From the NCBI GenBank assembly GCA_027422505.1, contig JAPQWV010000001.1, forward strand, positions 7,812,001 through 7,876,000: 64,000 nucleotides of DNA, written 5' to 3'. Origin of the DNA: Craterostigma plantagineum (lineage: Eukaryota; Streptophyta; Magnoliopsida; Lamiales; Linderniaceae). The position numbers and the translations under genes were made by a program. The notes below the pieces were generated by a model. That model was given only the letters and a program-made list of their open reading frames with translations, was not told the DNA's origin and searched no databases. Each line of letters opens with the position of its first letter. Within the stretch, counting starts at the first letter, position 1. This document shows positions 33,641 through 44,958 of this stretch, one piece after another.

Positions 33641-33917
33641 TTTCAGATCTACATCAATGGTATATATTTTTCATGGTTTTGTACATTCATTTCTTATTTG
33701 TTGTTTCTTTTTTTTTATTGATGATGTTTCTAATATTTATGCAGTGGGTGAAGGAAGGGATTCTTGATTTTACATCATGATAACATTGTATTGGAAACTT
33801 TTTCACTTGATAAAGGCTTATCAATCATTCACTTTTTGCATCATTTTCAGATCTACATCGATGGTTTATGCCTCATTTGTGCACTCCTCTTTTATGTATG
33901 ATTGTATCTTTTACATA

Positions 33918-34288
33918 AGTTTGCTATGGTGCCCACCTACCGTGAGCAACCACCGTGAGCACCATAGTTGATTTCGCAGTTACAACTCATTTTCTCCCTC
34001 TCCGACGATACCTTCACCTCCGTCTCCCCTCTTACCTTTCATAACATCCGTTGTCCATCTTCCACGCACTCATTTATCAGAAATTCATCATCTCAGCTAT
34101 GTACGAGAAAATTGCAGTATAATATGATAATGAGTGCGTGGAAAATGGACAACGGAGGTTATAAGGAAGCTAAGAGGGCGACGGAGGTGGCATCGCCGGA
34201 GTGGGAGAAAATGAGTTGTAACTGCGAAATCAACTCTGGTGCTCACGGAGGTTGCTCACGGTACGTGGGCACCATAGCAAACCTCCTC
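33918..34288. mobile_element. Fold-back (MITE-like) element
   Basis: A near-complete inverted repeat: the left arm AGTTTGCTATGGTGCCCAC and following ~130 bp return as complement on the right, ending in GTGGGCACCATAGCAAACC. The 12-bp sequence ATCTTTTACATA flanks both sides (33906-33917, 34289-34300), consistent with a target duplication of about 9-12 bp, hence possibly Mutator-related. The 165-codon ORF inside is a by-product of the palindrome. Confidence 0.75.
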
Positions 34289-35579
34289 ATCTTTTACATA
34301 TGCAGCAAAAAGTTAGAGTTCTTAGTTTTATATATCCATAGCCATGTTTTCAAATGTTTATTTTTTTTCAATTATTTAAGGAATAGAAATTTAGACTCTT
34401 TACACCAATTTCAGATCAACAATATTATACGATTGCATCATCATTTTCTTTTTGATATATCATGATAACATTTAATATTTATGCAGCAACATAACAGACG
34501 ACAGATTGTTGACGGTCTCGTGTAGAAGCTTTTTTCAGTTATCAATGGCTAAGGATTAAGGTTTTCTTCAGGTTTTCAGATCTACATCTAGTATATAGTT
34601 TCATCTATCTATACTCGTCATTATCCTTTTTATATGGTTTAACATTCTTTATTATCTATGCTGTAGTATGATTTTTGTACTTTGTTTCAGAGGCTTGTTT
34701 CACGTAATCATTGTTCGGTGACTATGCTTCTTCCTCTTCAATTCCTGATTAACATCCATAAAAAATATGTTTTCATTGATATAATATATTTTCTATACAT
34801 TACTGTTGTTTTTGTTTTAGTTTTCTGTACAACCAATCTTAATATTCTTAAGGAACATAAGGAATAAGTTCTTGACTATCCTAATGGTGCCGTCTGCCGA
34901 TTATGTTTTGTTCTCATCGATATTCAATTTTAGGATGGTATTCAACCTTTGTACTAGGATCGATTAACGTGCTTAGAGGGGATGAATAAACACTTCCTAT
35001 TTTTCGGTTTATGATAAGGTAGTTCCGTTGACTGATAGCCTTACCGAGTTTGCGGAATATGAGTGCAACCGGTTGATGAACTGAGTTGTTGTGTGTGTGA
35101 GTGATTGATAAACAGTGGTATGTTTGTGTAAGTTCGGAGCAAAGCTCCTACTTCTCCTCTCATTTTAAGGTAGGAATTCAGTAGAAATTCAGTTAATATC
35201 GTACACTCGTGTAACCTACTAGTTAAGACCTACTTAGCTATTCTAGTGACTCACTTAAAACAGTCGTATGAAAACAATCCATATACTCCTACAGCTTTTA
35301 CATTCCGTTGGTAGGGAAATCTCTCAATTTCAGTTGAATGAATATTTTCTCTCGTTCTATTAAGTGCACTTTCGATTCACGTCGATCGCTTGAATATTTG
35401 AGTTCCTTGAAAATTAGTTCGAAAGTTGTATTCTCATCTTGAGTCTCGGTTATTTATTCTTCAGTCTTGAAAATGTATTCGTTCCTCTAAGAAAGACTCT
35501 GTCTGCTCCGCAACCGCATTTAATGCATTTAACCCAAAATGGGTCTATTTTCTATTTCTGAATATTGGTTGGTCTGAGA

Positions 35580-36044
35580 TAGGGGTGAGCAAATTCGAAT
35601 ATCCGGAATTTCGGATATCCGAATTCCGGATATCCGAATTTTCGGATACCTCAAACTATAAACCGCATCCGCTCCGATTCAATTCGGATATCCGAAAGCG
35701 GATATCCGAATCCGATTTTAGGTGAATTTTTTTTTTATATATCAATAAAATGATTCCCTTTTTTGAATAGGATATCCGTATTTTTTTCGGATATCCGAAT
35801 TTTTTTGTTTATTTGGGCGTCGGCTTTTTTGTTGGGCTATACTTTTTAATTTATATTTTTACAAAAAACTTAAAATCGGATACCGGATATCCGAATTTTA
35901 CCCTTGGGCATATCCGGTTCACTTAAAAAAAAATGAGAATCGGATATCCGATCCGGTTTTTTAAACCGGTTATCCGGTTTTCCGAATTTTGAAAACCGGA
36001 TATCGGATCGGAATCCGGTTTTCGGATATTTTTGCTCACCCCTA
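35580..36044. mobile_element. Non-autonomous hAT element (8-bp TSD GTCTGAGA)
   Basis: Termini TAGGGGTGAGCAAA and TTTGCTCACCCCTA with perfect duplications GTCTGAGA at 35572-35579 and 36045-36052. The interior is dominated by CGGATATCCG palindromes in tandem. No ORF of note. Confidence 0.94.
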
Positions 36045-37400
36045 GTCTGAGACGCGCCATCACCAAAATAGTTAAGCCAACTGATCTGCAATTCTTTGTG
36101 CAGCCTTGAATTTCATGCTCTGCATTTGTCTTTAATGTCATTGTACCTAAAACTGATTTGAAAATATATTCGAATTTCAATCTTAGATTCTAGATCGGTT
36201 TGATTGAAAGTCCTTAATTGATTTTTGACTTCATACTTTAACCGATCTTGTCTTTCAGGGTTCTGGCCTTATCGGTTTGGTCTTCATCATTTGGCACTGT
36301 CGGTATCTATAATCTTCAGGTATGAGACATGTAGTTGATGTCGGTTTGCCATTTTCGGTTGATTATCGTTTAACTTTTAATCAGTTTAAGTTGAGTTATT
36401 CGCAGAAACTTTTTAAGTTAATCAGAATATTTATATTCTCGATTGCTTACGTTGATATATCGAAGATTAAGAGGTACTGCCCTTATATTGTTTTCTTTCA
36501 TGTCTAGAGCTTTCACAGGAAATGTTTCTTCAAGATATGGGTCTTACTATTTGCGAGAAAAGTACCAGAATGAAATGAAATTGTAAACTTTATACGAATC
36601 CGAAGCTTTGTAACAGATTACGAAGTTCGGCTAACGATCGCGTGTGGACTTACTTGTCACTGAACATTGGTTAAACTTGTTTGAATTTATTTCTTTCCTC
36701 TTTTTTTTGTTTAACCCGTTGAATAGTGCATAAATTTTTTCTTACTTAATTCAGGACATGGGAAATATACCGGTAGGGAATCTTTGCCACCATAATACCT
36801 GCGGTGATGACAATGATTTAAATTCAAATTCAACGAGATAATATGAGGTACCTATCAAGATAACAAGGATGCCTCAGTAGGGAGTGAATGTTGTGTTGTT
36901 TTTAATGATATTGAGTTATTCCATTAGTGTCTTAAGTGAAATTCAGGGTTTGAAGCCCAAGTTTTGTTACTACGTTTTTAATGGTCTTCTTGCTCTTGTG
37001 ATCAATGGCACACCATGAGTCCTTTTAGGTTGTGAGACTAACCATCCATTGCGATATTTATGTTAGGGGTTTCTATTTTTCATCAATAACTCGACCGATG
37101 ATTAAGTTTTTGTTTCACCTGATTTGAGCTAATATGTCGCCCTTATCTATACTTCTGTAGGTGTGTTCTTCCTATGCTATTGATAGTAAAGATAAATGCT
37201 TTAGTCGTCATTATTTTTTTTTTCTAGTCATATGCGCTGTATATGTTTATACCTTGATGGTATATTCTATGCATTTACCAATTTTAGATTTTATTTGAAA
37301 TTAGAATTATATGGCCGGAGCGCTCTATATTGCTGATAAGAAACTTTATTAGACAGATTATATACATATATTGTATGCTCTAAATATCTACCCAATTGAC

Positions 37401-38647
37401 ATGCTCTAAAATATCTCCCACATATGTCGTGCAATGCCTTGTCAGCGACAATGATCGGTCAAAAGTCAAGAATACCTTGACCCATTATAAAGCGGCATAT
37501 GAAAAACTTAAGAGTGACAAAATGCAGCAAAGGAGTGAAGTGGGTAGGGTTGGAAAACCGAAGGCATCGCTGCTGGGAGTCGACATGAAAGCAGCAACCA
37601 TCATAAGCGATAACGACATGTCTGTAAATCAGGATAAAAGGATCGGACATGTCGGCATAATAGACTCCATTTGATTGCGAATTAAGAACGCAAGTCAGAA
37701 TCATACTTTCGTGCTTCTAGTCTCTTTGTTGTTTAACTTGCGCATGGAAGAGATTATAGACAGGAAGAAAGAACGCAAGTCATATAGAATTTTTTAGCCC
37801 CTTCTTAAACATATTGTATATTTATAATATGGATGCGCAAAATGAGAAAGAAGAGGGTTTGGCTCTGTTGGCTTTTCACCTTTCGAAGAAAGAGGGGGTT
37901 CAAATAGGTCTTCACGCGGCGATGGGTAACGAAGATGAGTAAGAAGTATCTCCTTCCTCTTTACGTAGCGCCGACGGTAAGAACGATGCAACAAAGCAGT
38001 TAGGTTTTTTCTTATTTGTACTTCGTTATATATCTTTTGTTTGGCGCATTCTTCATTGCTTGTATCAGTTTTTGCGCATAAAGAGGGAGAGCTAGAGTAT
38101 AAATGTTTTGCGGGCCATGTATTCACTAGTGCCTCCACCGCCAACATACATTAAATAATCAATTTTTACATCATTGGTACTTAACCTCAGTTTGCTTTCT
38201 ACATTAATTCAGCGCAATTATTTCTATTTTCTGAAAAGGAAAAAAAATGTTTTATTTATTCACCTGATATCTGAACATAAGAGATTCGTCGGAGCGTGGT
38301 CCGGCGGGTAGATCCTCCGCCATCTAACTCCAATGTCTTGACTAAATATTGAGCTACTAAATTACTTAACAAAAGAGAAGTTAACAGAACAAAAAGACGA
38401 TACATAGAAATGCAATCGTGGAGAACGAAGTGATGCACTAGTTTTTTTCGATCTTTGAATCACCATTCGGCAGTCCCCCGTTTAAATGCTGGATGGCTTG
38501 AAGAACCGCCTTGATAGCATCTTTTTGGACCATCCATTGACTCGCTTCAAAATCTTTTCCCGTATGAATGCAATAATCACTTTCCTACTCCGACCTACCA
38601 CCAATGGCAAATGCAAATACATCTCGTATTTATTATTGGCTTCGATA
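37401..38647. other. Intergenic; no firm gene
   Basis: A 92-codon plus-strand ORF (37396-37674, KVKNTLTHYKAAYEKLKSDKMQ) might be an exon remnant but has no recognisable family. The rest is non-coding. Confidence 0.35.
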
Positions 38648-38902
38648 TAGGGCTATAAATGAGCTCGAGCTCATTTGACTCCTAGTGAGCTCGTCGAGCT
38701 CGAGCTTGCTAATAAAAGTTATAAAATTTTGTAAATTAAAAAGAAACTACATAAAAGAGCTCGCGAGCTTGTTCAGGAGCTTTCAAACTCTTATGTCTGA
38801 GCGCAAACTCGAGCTGGACATATCAGTTCGATCTCAACAACTCATTTATGCGAGCTTCAGCCGAGCTTTTGTCGAGCTGGCTCGGCTCATATTTCACTCC
38901 TA
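38648..38902. mobile_element. Small non-autonomous hAT element
   Basis: Termini TAGGGCTATAAATGAGC and GCTCATATTTCACTCCTA are imperfect inverted repeats. Flanks CTTCGATA (38640-38647) and CTTGGATA (38903-38910) are an 8-bp duplication with one mismatch. The interior is full of GAGCTCGAGCT text, again self-complementary. Confidence 0.8.
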
Positions 38903-39175
38903 CTTGGATACATATGGTGTTGCATCATAGCTCTCTGTCCTCGCTTCGAACATTAGGTGAGAAAGCCAAGATGATTTGTCGAGGTTGACTATCTGACCCG
39001 ATGCTTTTCTGTTGAAACTTGATAATGATTAATAGTTTTATATATATTTTGTTTAGTGTATATTGATGTTCTTGATAGGAGAGTAGCCGAAACTGATTTT
39101 ATTATTACTTGGCCCTGCTGGAACCATCGTACACAGCATAGTCATTATATTGAATCATTTAGATAAGGATAAATT

Positions 39176-39618
39176 TGTTGGGTATAATCTCAAAGCAAAA
39201 TACAAAATATAAAATAAAAGTAGAAAAGAAGACACACACAATAGCAGCCAAGGAAGACCACGAATGAAGAAAAAGAGAAGCCAAATAAGAAACGTTTTCT
39301 ATAGCCGAAAAGAAAGAAATATAAGAAGAGGAAAAGTCAGATATAAGGAGCAATGATATATTCGCATCATAATGTAGCAATAGTTATCTTCTAGGAAGCT
39401 ACGCTAGTATGCTATCTCTATATCTATATATATGTGCATGTGGGAGCGTAAGAATGTGCAGAGTGAGTTGTGCGTGAGTGAGGGGAGAAAAAGAAAAAAG
39501 GCACGTTGCCTTGTGTGTGCATGTAGTACAGAGTGAGATAAAAAAAACTCAGCAAAGAAAAAAAACATTTCGTCCTCCATCATCTTCTCTTCATTCGATA
39601 TTATATTTAAAAACAACA
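39176..39618 (+). repeat. 5' LTR of compact retroelement
   Basis: 443 bp; a TATCTATATATATG stretch near 39420 could be the TATA box of the plus-strand transcript. Nearly identical to 41483-41925. Confidence 0.95.
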
Positions 39619-39620
39619 AA

Positions 39621-41519
39621 ATGGTATCAGAGCCGAATGTGTCAACGGAGCCGACAGAGCCGATGATATCGCCAGAGCCAATGGTGTCAATGGAGTCGAG
39701 GTGGATAGCAGATGTCCACATGTTAGTCCCACAACTCACCGAGAGTAACTACGCAAGGTGGAGCGTAGAAATGAAGGCTTTGCTTGTAGAGCAAGACTTA
39801 TGGAAAATTGTCGAAAACGGAGATACCCCACCCGATACAACGGGGTATACAAGGTTGCAACGGAAGACGTTGCGAGCCGCCGCCATAGAAAACGGTCTCG
39901 CACTCCTCGTCATCTACGAGGCGTTAGAGTTTACCAGTTTCGGAGCGATAGGCGCAACGAAAAAAGCCAAGGAAGCCTGGGATCTGTTGGAGAAAGCGTA
40001 TAAAGACGCCGATTACACCAACCAAGTTCAGCCACAAAAACAGGGCGAACTTGCAACGACGAAGGAGGACGAGAACAACGTTGAGAGCGAACCCGTAGGA
40101 GAAGAGGTAGCTCGTGACGTGGAGAGTAAGCTTGATAAAGATCAAGCTGAGCCGGTGGTGGAAAAGAAAAAAGTCGAACCACCACAAAAACCCGAGATGG
40201 GAAAAGAAGAAGGCGAATCATCAAAGATGAAAGCCGATGGTGATGAAGAGGAGGAAATATATCCAAAGGCCGAGGAGCCCGTGGAAGAAGAAAAGAAAAG
40301 AGAAGCTCCAAAAGAAGAAGAGCTCGAAAAAAAGGAGGCGGTCAAAGAAACGCCGCCACGACAACCTCCTGAGAAAGTCGAGAAAATCGGCATGAGGGCA
40401 TCGGTGAATGCCTGGGAGATGAAGAACGAGGTCGACGACGCCATGCATGCATCGTCGGACGAAGCTAAAGATAAAATTCACGAGGCGAATAAGAAAGCCA
40501 CGGAGAAATACAACACGATAGCCGAGAACGGTGTTGATGCCGGAGAAGAGACGAGAAATAAGCCAACTCCCCAGCATGCTGAAGAAGCCATGCAAAGAGA
40601 GAATCAGGAGCGCGGCGTGAAAGAGACGACCTGCGCAGCCACGACGGAGGCCATGCGACCTGTTGTCGATAAAGTCACGACACAAAAGATTGGAGAACCT
40701 ACGGAGGCCAGTCTTAACGAGAAACAACGCGTTGACGAAGAAAAACTACGCGAGAAAGACAAAGAAGTGAAGGAGTGGATCAAGGCGAGAGACAGCCTTG
40801 AAGCCTACATGAACAACTTGAAAAATCGAAGCAACGAGAAGTACAAGCTTGCCGGAAAATTAGAAGCGGACGAGAAGGACGAAGTCAAGATGACGACCAA
40901 GGAGGCCCTCAAGCGGATCGGCGATAAACAAAATATGAAAAAAGAGACGACTGACATGAAGGAGACCTTCGAGATGCTGACGAAGGCCAAGCCACCGAAG
41001 GCGAAATATCTGGTCGCCATACCGAAGAATCTTGAGTACGACAAAACCCACCGAAAAATCGCGGAAGAGAAGCGTGACGAAGCCGACACTGCCATTTTTA
41101 ACGACGAGGTGACGAGCTTGAAGGACTACGTCACAGAGATGAAAGAAAAATACGAGGATATTTATTTCGCCGAAGAACCGAACCAAAGGGCAAAGATGGT
41201 CCAAGAAGAAGTACTAGTGGTAGACTCTGGGTGCTGCTTAGTGACAGACGAGTACGACCAAAGGAAGGTGTCAGACGAACATCGGAAAGGTGCTAGATCT
41301 AAGGAAGAACGGGTTCACAGAAATGCCTGGTTTGAAAAGCACATTCTGAGCATTGAAGCAAAATGTGCTCGAAGATGTTTGTTGACGGCAAGTGGCGAGC
41401 CGCAACATACGACAGGCGAAAGCGGGTCAAATTTAAAGAGCGGTGAAAGACAAAAAAATGCTTTGAGATTAAGGGGGAAATTTGTTGGGTATAATCTCAA
41501 AGCAAAATACAAAATATAA
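39621..41519 (+). CDS. Chimeric ORF: Copia Gag-like N-terminus plus charged region with BiP/Hsp70-lid-like segment
   Basis: 632 codons, uninterrupted. The ATG overlaps the PBS (MVSEP is encoded by ATGGTATCAGAGCC) and the frame runs through the polypurine tract 37 bp into the 3' LTR. Residues 33-133 resemble a Copia gag N-terminus (DUF4219/UBN2: LTESNYARWSVEMKALLVEQDLW, KEAWDLLEKAY). Residues ~140-370 are Glu/Lys-rich and likely disordered or coiled-coil. Residues ~373-450 (KEVKEWIKARDSLEAYMNNL, KLAGKLEADEKDEVK, TKEALKRIGDKQN) resemble the C-terminal helical lid of the ER Hsp70 BiP. No zinc knuckle. A DSGCC at 535-539 may be a worn protease motif. No signal peptide or KDEL-type end. Function unknown. 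Confidence 0.8.
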   Translation: MVSEPNVSTEPTEPMISPEPMVSMESRWIADVHMLVPQLTESNYARWSVEMKALLVEQDLWKIVENGDTPPDTTGYTRLQRKTLRAAAIENGLALLVIYEALEFTSFGAIGATKKAKEAWDLLEKAYKDADYTNQVQPQKQGELATTKEDENNVESEPVGEEVARDVESKLDKDQAEPVVEKKKVEPPQKPEMGKEEGESSKMKADGDEEEEIYPKAEEPVEEEKKREAPKEEELEKKEAVKETPPRQPPEKVEKIGMRASVNAWEMKNEVDDAMHASSDEAKDKIHEANKKATEKYNTIAENGVDAGEETRNKPTPQHAEEAMQRENQERGVKETTCAATTEAMRPVVDKVTTQKIGEPTEASLNEKQRVDEEKLREKDKEVKEWIKARDSLEAYMNNLKNRSNEKYKLAGKLEADEKDEVKMTTKEALKRIGDKQNMKKETTDMKETFEMLTKAKPPKAKYLVAIPKNLEYDKTHRKIAEEKRDEADTAIFNDEVTSLKDYVTEMKEKYEDIYFAEEPNQRAKMVQEEVLVVDSGCCLVTDEYDQRKVSDEHRKGARSKEERVHRNAWFEKHILSIEAKCARRCLLTASGEPQHTTGESGSNLKSGERQKNALRLRGKFVGYNLKAKYKI

Positions 41520-41925
41520 AATAAAAGTAGAAAAGAAGACACACACAATAGCAGCCAAGGAAGACCACGAATGAAGAAAAAGAGAAGCCAAATAAGAAAC
41601 GTTTTCTATAGCCGAAAAGAAAGAAATATAAGAAGAGGAAAAGTCAGATATAAGGAGCAATGATATATTCGCATCATAATGTAGCAATAGTTATCTTCTA
41701 GGAAGCTACGCTAGTATGCTATCTCTATATCTATATATATGTGCATGTAGGAGCATAAGAATGTGCAGAGTGAGTTGTGCGTGAGTGAGGGGAGAAAAAG
41801 AAAAAAGGCACGTTGCCTTGTGTGTGCATGTAGTACAGAGTGAGATAAAAAAAACTCAGCAAAGAAAAAAAACATTTCGTCCTCCATCATCTTCTCTTCA
41901 TTCGATATTATATTTAAAAACAACA
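41483..41925 (+). repeat. 3' LTR of compact retroelement
   Basis: Partner of 39176-39618; preceded by the purine tract AAGGGGGAAATT. The reading frame of the 632-aa ORF terminates inside it at 41519. Confidence 0.95.
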
Positions 41926-42032
41926 AAATTAACTAACAGGTCTCCTAGTTTTCTTAACTTGACCGACTCATCATCTATTAGTCTGAGTGACTCCTCGGTT
42001 TCATTAATGATGGTCAAGCTTATTATTTCAAC

Positions 42033-43800
42033 ATCCCTTCCTAAGCTTGATCATCTCTTCCACGCATTCCAAGCTTGTTTCTAAACTTCTCGAACGGCTC
42101 GATTGGTAACGCCTTTGTAAAAATATCTGCTAACTGATCTTGACTTCCCACGTGCATCACTTCTACCTCCTCATTTTTCACATGCTCACGTATCGAATGG
42201 AAGCGAACATCTATGTGTTTGCTTCGTTCATGTTGGACCGGATTTTTCGTGAGCTCTATCGCCGACTTGTTATCAACTTGAATCTGCGTAGCTCCTTCCT
42301 GTGGAAACCCCAGCTCCTTCATAAGCTTTCTTAGCCATATCGCATGACACAGACACGCAGATGCAGCGACGTATTCGGCTTCGCAAGTCGATAATGTCAC
42401 AATGGGTTGCTTCTTTGATGCCCATGTGAATATCGTTCCTCCGACAAAGAACGCGAACCCCGTTGTGCTTTTTCGATCATCTTGATCACCACTCCAATCA
42501 CTATCGGAGTAACCAACAATGGCATGTTCATTAGTGTATGGATAAAACAGACCGAGCGATGTCGTACCTTTCACGTAACAGAGAATTCTTTTTACAGCTT
42601 TCCAATGTGTAATGTTGGTTTTCCATATATCGACTCACCAACCCAACACCATGTGCCAAATCAGGCCTCGTGCTTGTTAGATATCATAAGCTCCCAACTG
42701 CACTTCTATATAAAGTGTCGTTCACCATCTTTCCTTCATCGTAGCGCGACAGTTTTATTCCATATTCGACTGGAGTCTTTACCGGGTTGCAGTCGCTCAT
42801 TTGGAACTTTTTCAAGATTGTCTTCGCGTATGATTCTTGTGAAACATGAATTCCCGACTCGTCTTGCTTCACTTCAAGACCCAAGAAGTAAGACATTAAC
42901 CCCAAATCCGTCATTTCGAACTCGTCTTTCATCTCGTTCTTGAACCGTTCGATCATCAGCATCTATTGCAACATAAATGATACCGCTGCCCTATTTTTTG
43001 ACGTAAAGCGCATGCTCGTATGGACATTGCACGAAGCCACGACTCTTCAGGTATGTGTCTAGTCGAATGTTCCAAGCACGCCTGCTTCAGGCCGTATAAT
43101 GCCTTACTCAACTTCAATACCTTATCTTCCATACCCGACTTCACGAAATCCAGCGGCTGCTCAACATAAACCTCTTCTTGAAGCGAACCATTTAAGAACG
43201 CCGATTTGACGTCCATTTGAAAGATTTTCCAGCGCATTCTCGCTACAAGAGAGATCAATAGCCGTATCGTCTCCATCCGTGCCACGGGCGCAAAAACTTC
43301 ACCATAATCGATTTCAGCGCTTGTAAACTTTCGCTACGAGCCACGCTTTATATCTGGCGACTTTCCCTTCAGAGTTGAGCTTCTTCTTAAAAATCCACTT
43401 GACGCCAATCGGTCTATGTCCTTCAGGCAACGTCACAAGCTCCCATGTCTCGTTTTTTTCGATTGAATGCATTTCCTCCAACATTGCTGAACGTCACTTT
43501 TCATCGGCAAGAGCTTGTTTGTACGATATATCCTCAGCATCAGCCATAAAACATACCAGGTGGACTTGTTCGGTGGATTGGTATAGATCATGCATGCTTC
43601 GGATCTTCTCCATGGCTGGTTCGTCCTCGTCATCAGACACTGACGGAGCTGCCTCATTTGTTTCTCGAACGAAAACTCCCACCAGGGGAGAGGATACGCT
43701 CCCAAGAGGGAAGGAGAAGGCTCCCACGAAAAGGGAGAAGGCTCCCACAGAGGGGAGAAAAACTCCTACAAAGGGGAGAAACTCCATAAAGGAGAACTCC
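42033..43800 (-). pseudogene. Copia pol remnant (RT and RNase H)
   Basis: Minus-strand fragments in different frames. RNase H (42041-42574) has YSDSDWSGD, STCEAEYVAASAC and QLADIFTKALP. RT pieces have QMDVKSAFLNG and ALYGLKQA (42956-43285) and FEMTDLGLMSYFLG (42684-42962). Upstream connecting-domain text (GHRPIGVKWIFKKKL, EDEPAMEKIRSMHDLY) reaches about 43680. The YVDD motif region is disrupted and several frameshifts are present. A purine tract and TGTTGAAATA at ~42032 mark the edge of a former 3' LTR to the left, whose outer end was not found. Confidence 0.85.
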
Positions 43801-44240
43801 CCGGAGGAGAACACGCCACGACTAGAACGACCGGGCAGAAGAAGGGGTGGCGACAGGCCGGTGATGCGGCGACCGGCAGATGGAAAGGAGACATGACAAG
43901 GAGGTGGGTGGTCGAGCAGAGGGAGGATATGACGTCAGCGCGGGGGCGAATGAAGGCAAATGTTGAAACCCAACACAGAGCGTCAGGTCCACGACCGTCC
44001 AAGCTCGCCGCCTCCAGATCCACCACCGTCGGAGCTCCTCGCCGCCAGATCCACCGCCGTCCGAGCTTCTCGCCGCCAGATCCACCACCACTGGAGCTTG
44101 TCGACGCCAAAACCGCCACTTCCCTCTCCAATTATTTATTTAATACGAAACAGAAACAGAAAACAAGTAGGAAATGGGCTCCCCCAATCTCCTCTAGGGG
44201 AGGTGGGGGAGGAAGAAGAACTGTTCGGAGACCGCTGTTG
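43660..44240. repeat. Short tandem repeats in GC-rich retroelement flank
   Basis: At 43675-43800 a ~30 bp unit built on GGAGAAGGCTCCCAC / GGGGAGAAACTCC recurs about five times. At 43990-44105 a ~33 bp unit with CCGCCAGATCCACC recurs three times. Both are open in several frames, which explains overlapping ORFs here. No domain recognised. Confidence 0.6.
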
Positions 44241-44459
44241 TGAGTAGGGTTTTGGAGCCGTTACACTTGTAAACAGAGTTTCTTCCTTTGAGGCAGTATA
44301 TTTGTTTAAGGCTTATCGTTCATGCTTTTTTCACACCAATTTCAGATCGGCAGCGATGATATATGCCATTATCGTTGGTGTACTCTTTTCTTATCCTTTT
44401 CGTTTTTAAATCTTATGGTTATCATTAGTATTAAAGGTGTTGACTTGTATCCTAATGGT

Positions 44460-44958
44460 TACGGTTGCTAACGAACCAAATCGAATATTTGCATTTGTTA
44501 TTCGAATTCATTAATTTTATCTGATATTTTCGTATTCGGTATTCGATTCGTGACGAATCATAAAATCGATTCGATTCGCTAATGATATTCGAAATGATTC
44601 GCGAATATTCGAATATTCGAATTTTTTAATTTTTTTTTCAAAAACATACCTGTTATTATGCATAATTCTAACGAATCGATATTTATTCTATATAATTCCG
44701 AGCGAATCGAGTTTTACGAATCAAATAACAACATATTCATGTGATTATGCATAATACCTGTATCTAATATATTATTCTATATAATTCAAAACGAATCGAA
44801 TTTACGAATCGAATAACGATATATTCGTATTCGTATTCGATAACTATTCGAATCGGAAAAACTATTCGTATTCGATATTTGAATATTAGAACTCGAGTAC
44901 CAATATTCCGAATTAGTCGCGAATCGAATTGAAAATATTCGATTCTTTTGCAACCCTA
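44460..44958. mobile_element. Non-autonomous hAT element (8-bp TSD CTAATGGT)
   Basis: Left end TACGGTTGCTAA and right end TTGCAACCCTA form imperfect inverted repeats, with perfect duplications CTAATGGT at 44452-44459 and 44959-44966. The interior consists largely of ATTCGAAT/TATTCG palindromic text. Confidence 0.9.

Larger units (their letters stand above)
33641..37400. repeat. Copy A of a diverged segmental duplication
   Basis: Several blocks recur in order in 44.3-62.0 kb: TTTAAGGCTTATC/TTTTCAGATC near 33820 and 44310; TATCCTAATGG.G near 34880 and 44450; TTTCTTCAAGATATGG at 36525 and 45390; CAAAGTTCGGCTA near 36625 and 55165; GATAACAAGGA near 36860 and 55620; GGTTGTGAGACTAAC near 37030 and 61620. 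Within copy A the motif TTTTCAGATCTACATC occurs three times (33643, 33848, 34574). No ORF with recognisable domains. Interrupted by a fold-back element and a hAT. Confidence 0.75.
39176..41925 (+). mobile_element. Compact non-autonomous LTR retroelement with one long ORF
   Basis: Two 443-bp LTRs (39176-39618, 41483-41925) start TGTTGGGTAT and end AAACAACA. By eye they differ at only two positions (GTGGGAGCG versus GTAGGAGCA). TSD AAATT at 39171-39175 and 41926-41930. A tRNA-iMet PBS TGGTATCAGAGC (39622-39633) lies three bases after the 5' LTR, and a purine tract AAGGGGGAAATT ends at the 3' LTR. Total 2750 bp. The interior codes for a single 632-aa protein with no protease, RT or integrase domain, so it must borrow enzymes from a Copia partner. 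Confidence 0.95.

Noticed and set aside
33968..34465. 165-codon plus-strand ORF
   Set aside because: Produced by the two arms of the fold-back element; no domain and no codon-like composition.
37396..37674. 92-codon ORF as a possible gene
   Set aside because: Soluble, plausible composition but no recognised family, promoter or partner exon; kept only as a note in the intergenic entry.
39404..41207. Several minus-strand ORFs of 80-170 codons opposite the 632-aa ORF
   Set aside because: Shadow frames of a Lys/Glu-rich plus-strand gene; Phe/Leu/Ser-rich composition and no domains.
43893..44247. Two overlapping ~100-codon plus-strand ORFs
   Set aside because: Arise from 33-bp tandem repeats in a retroelement flank; neither frame has a domain.
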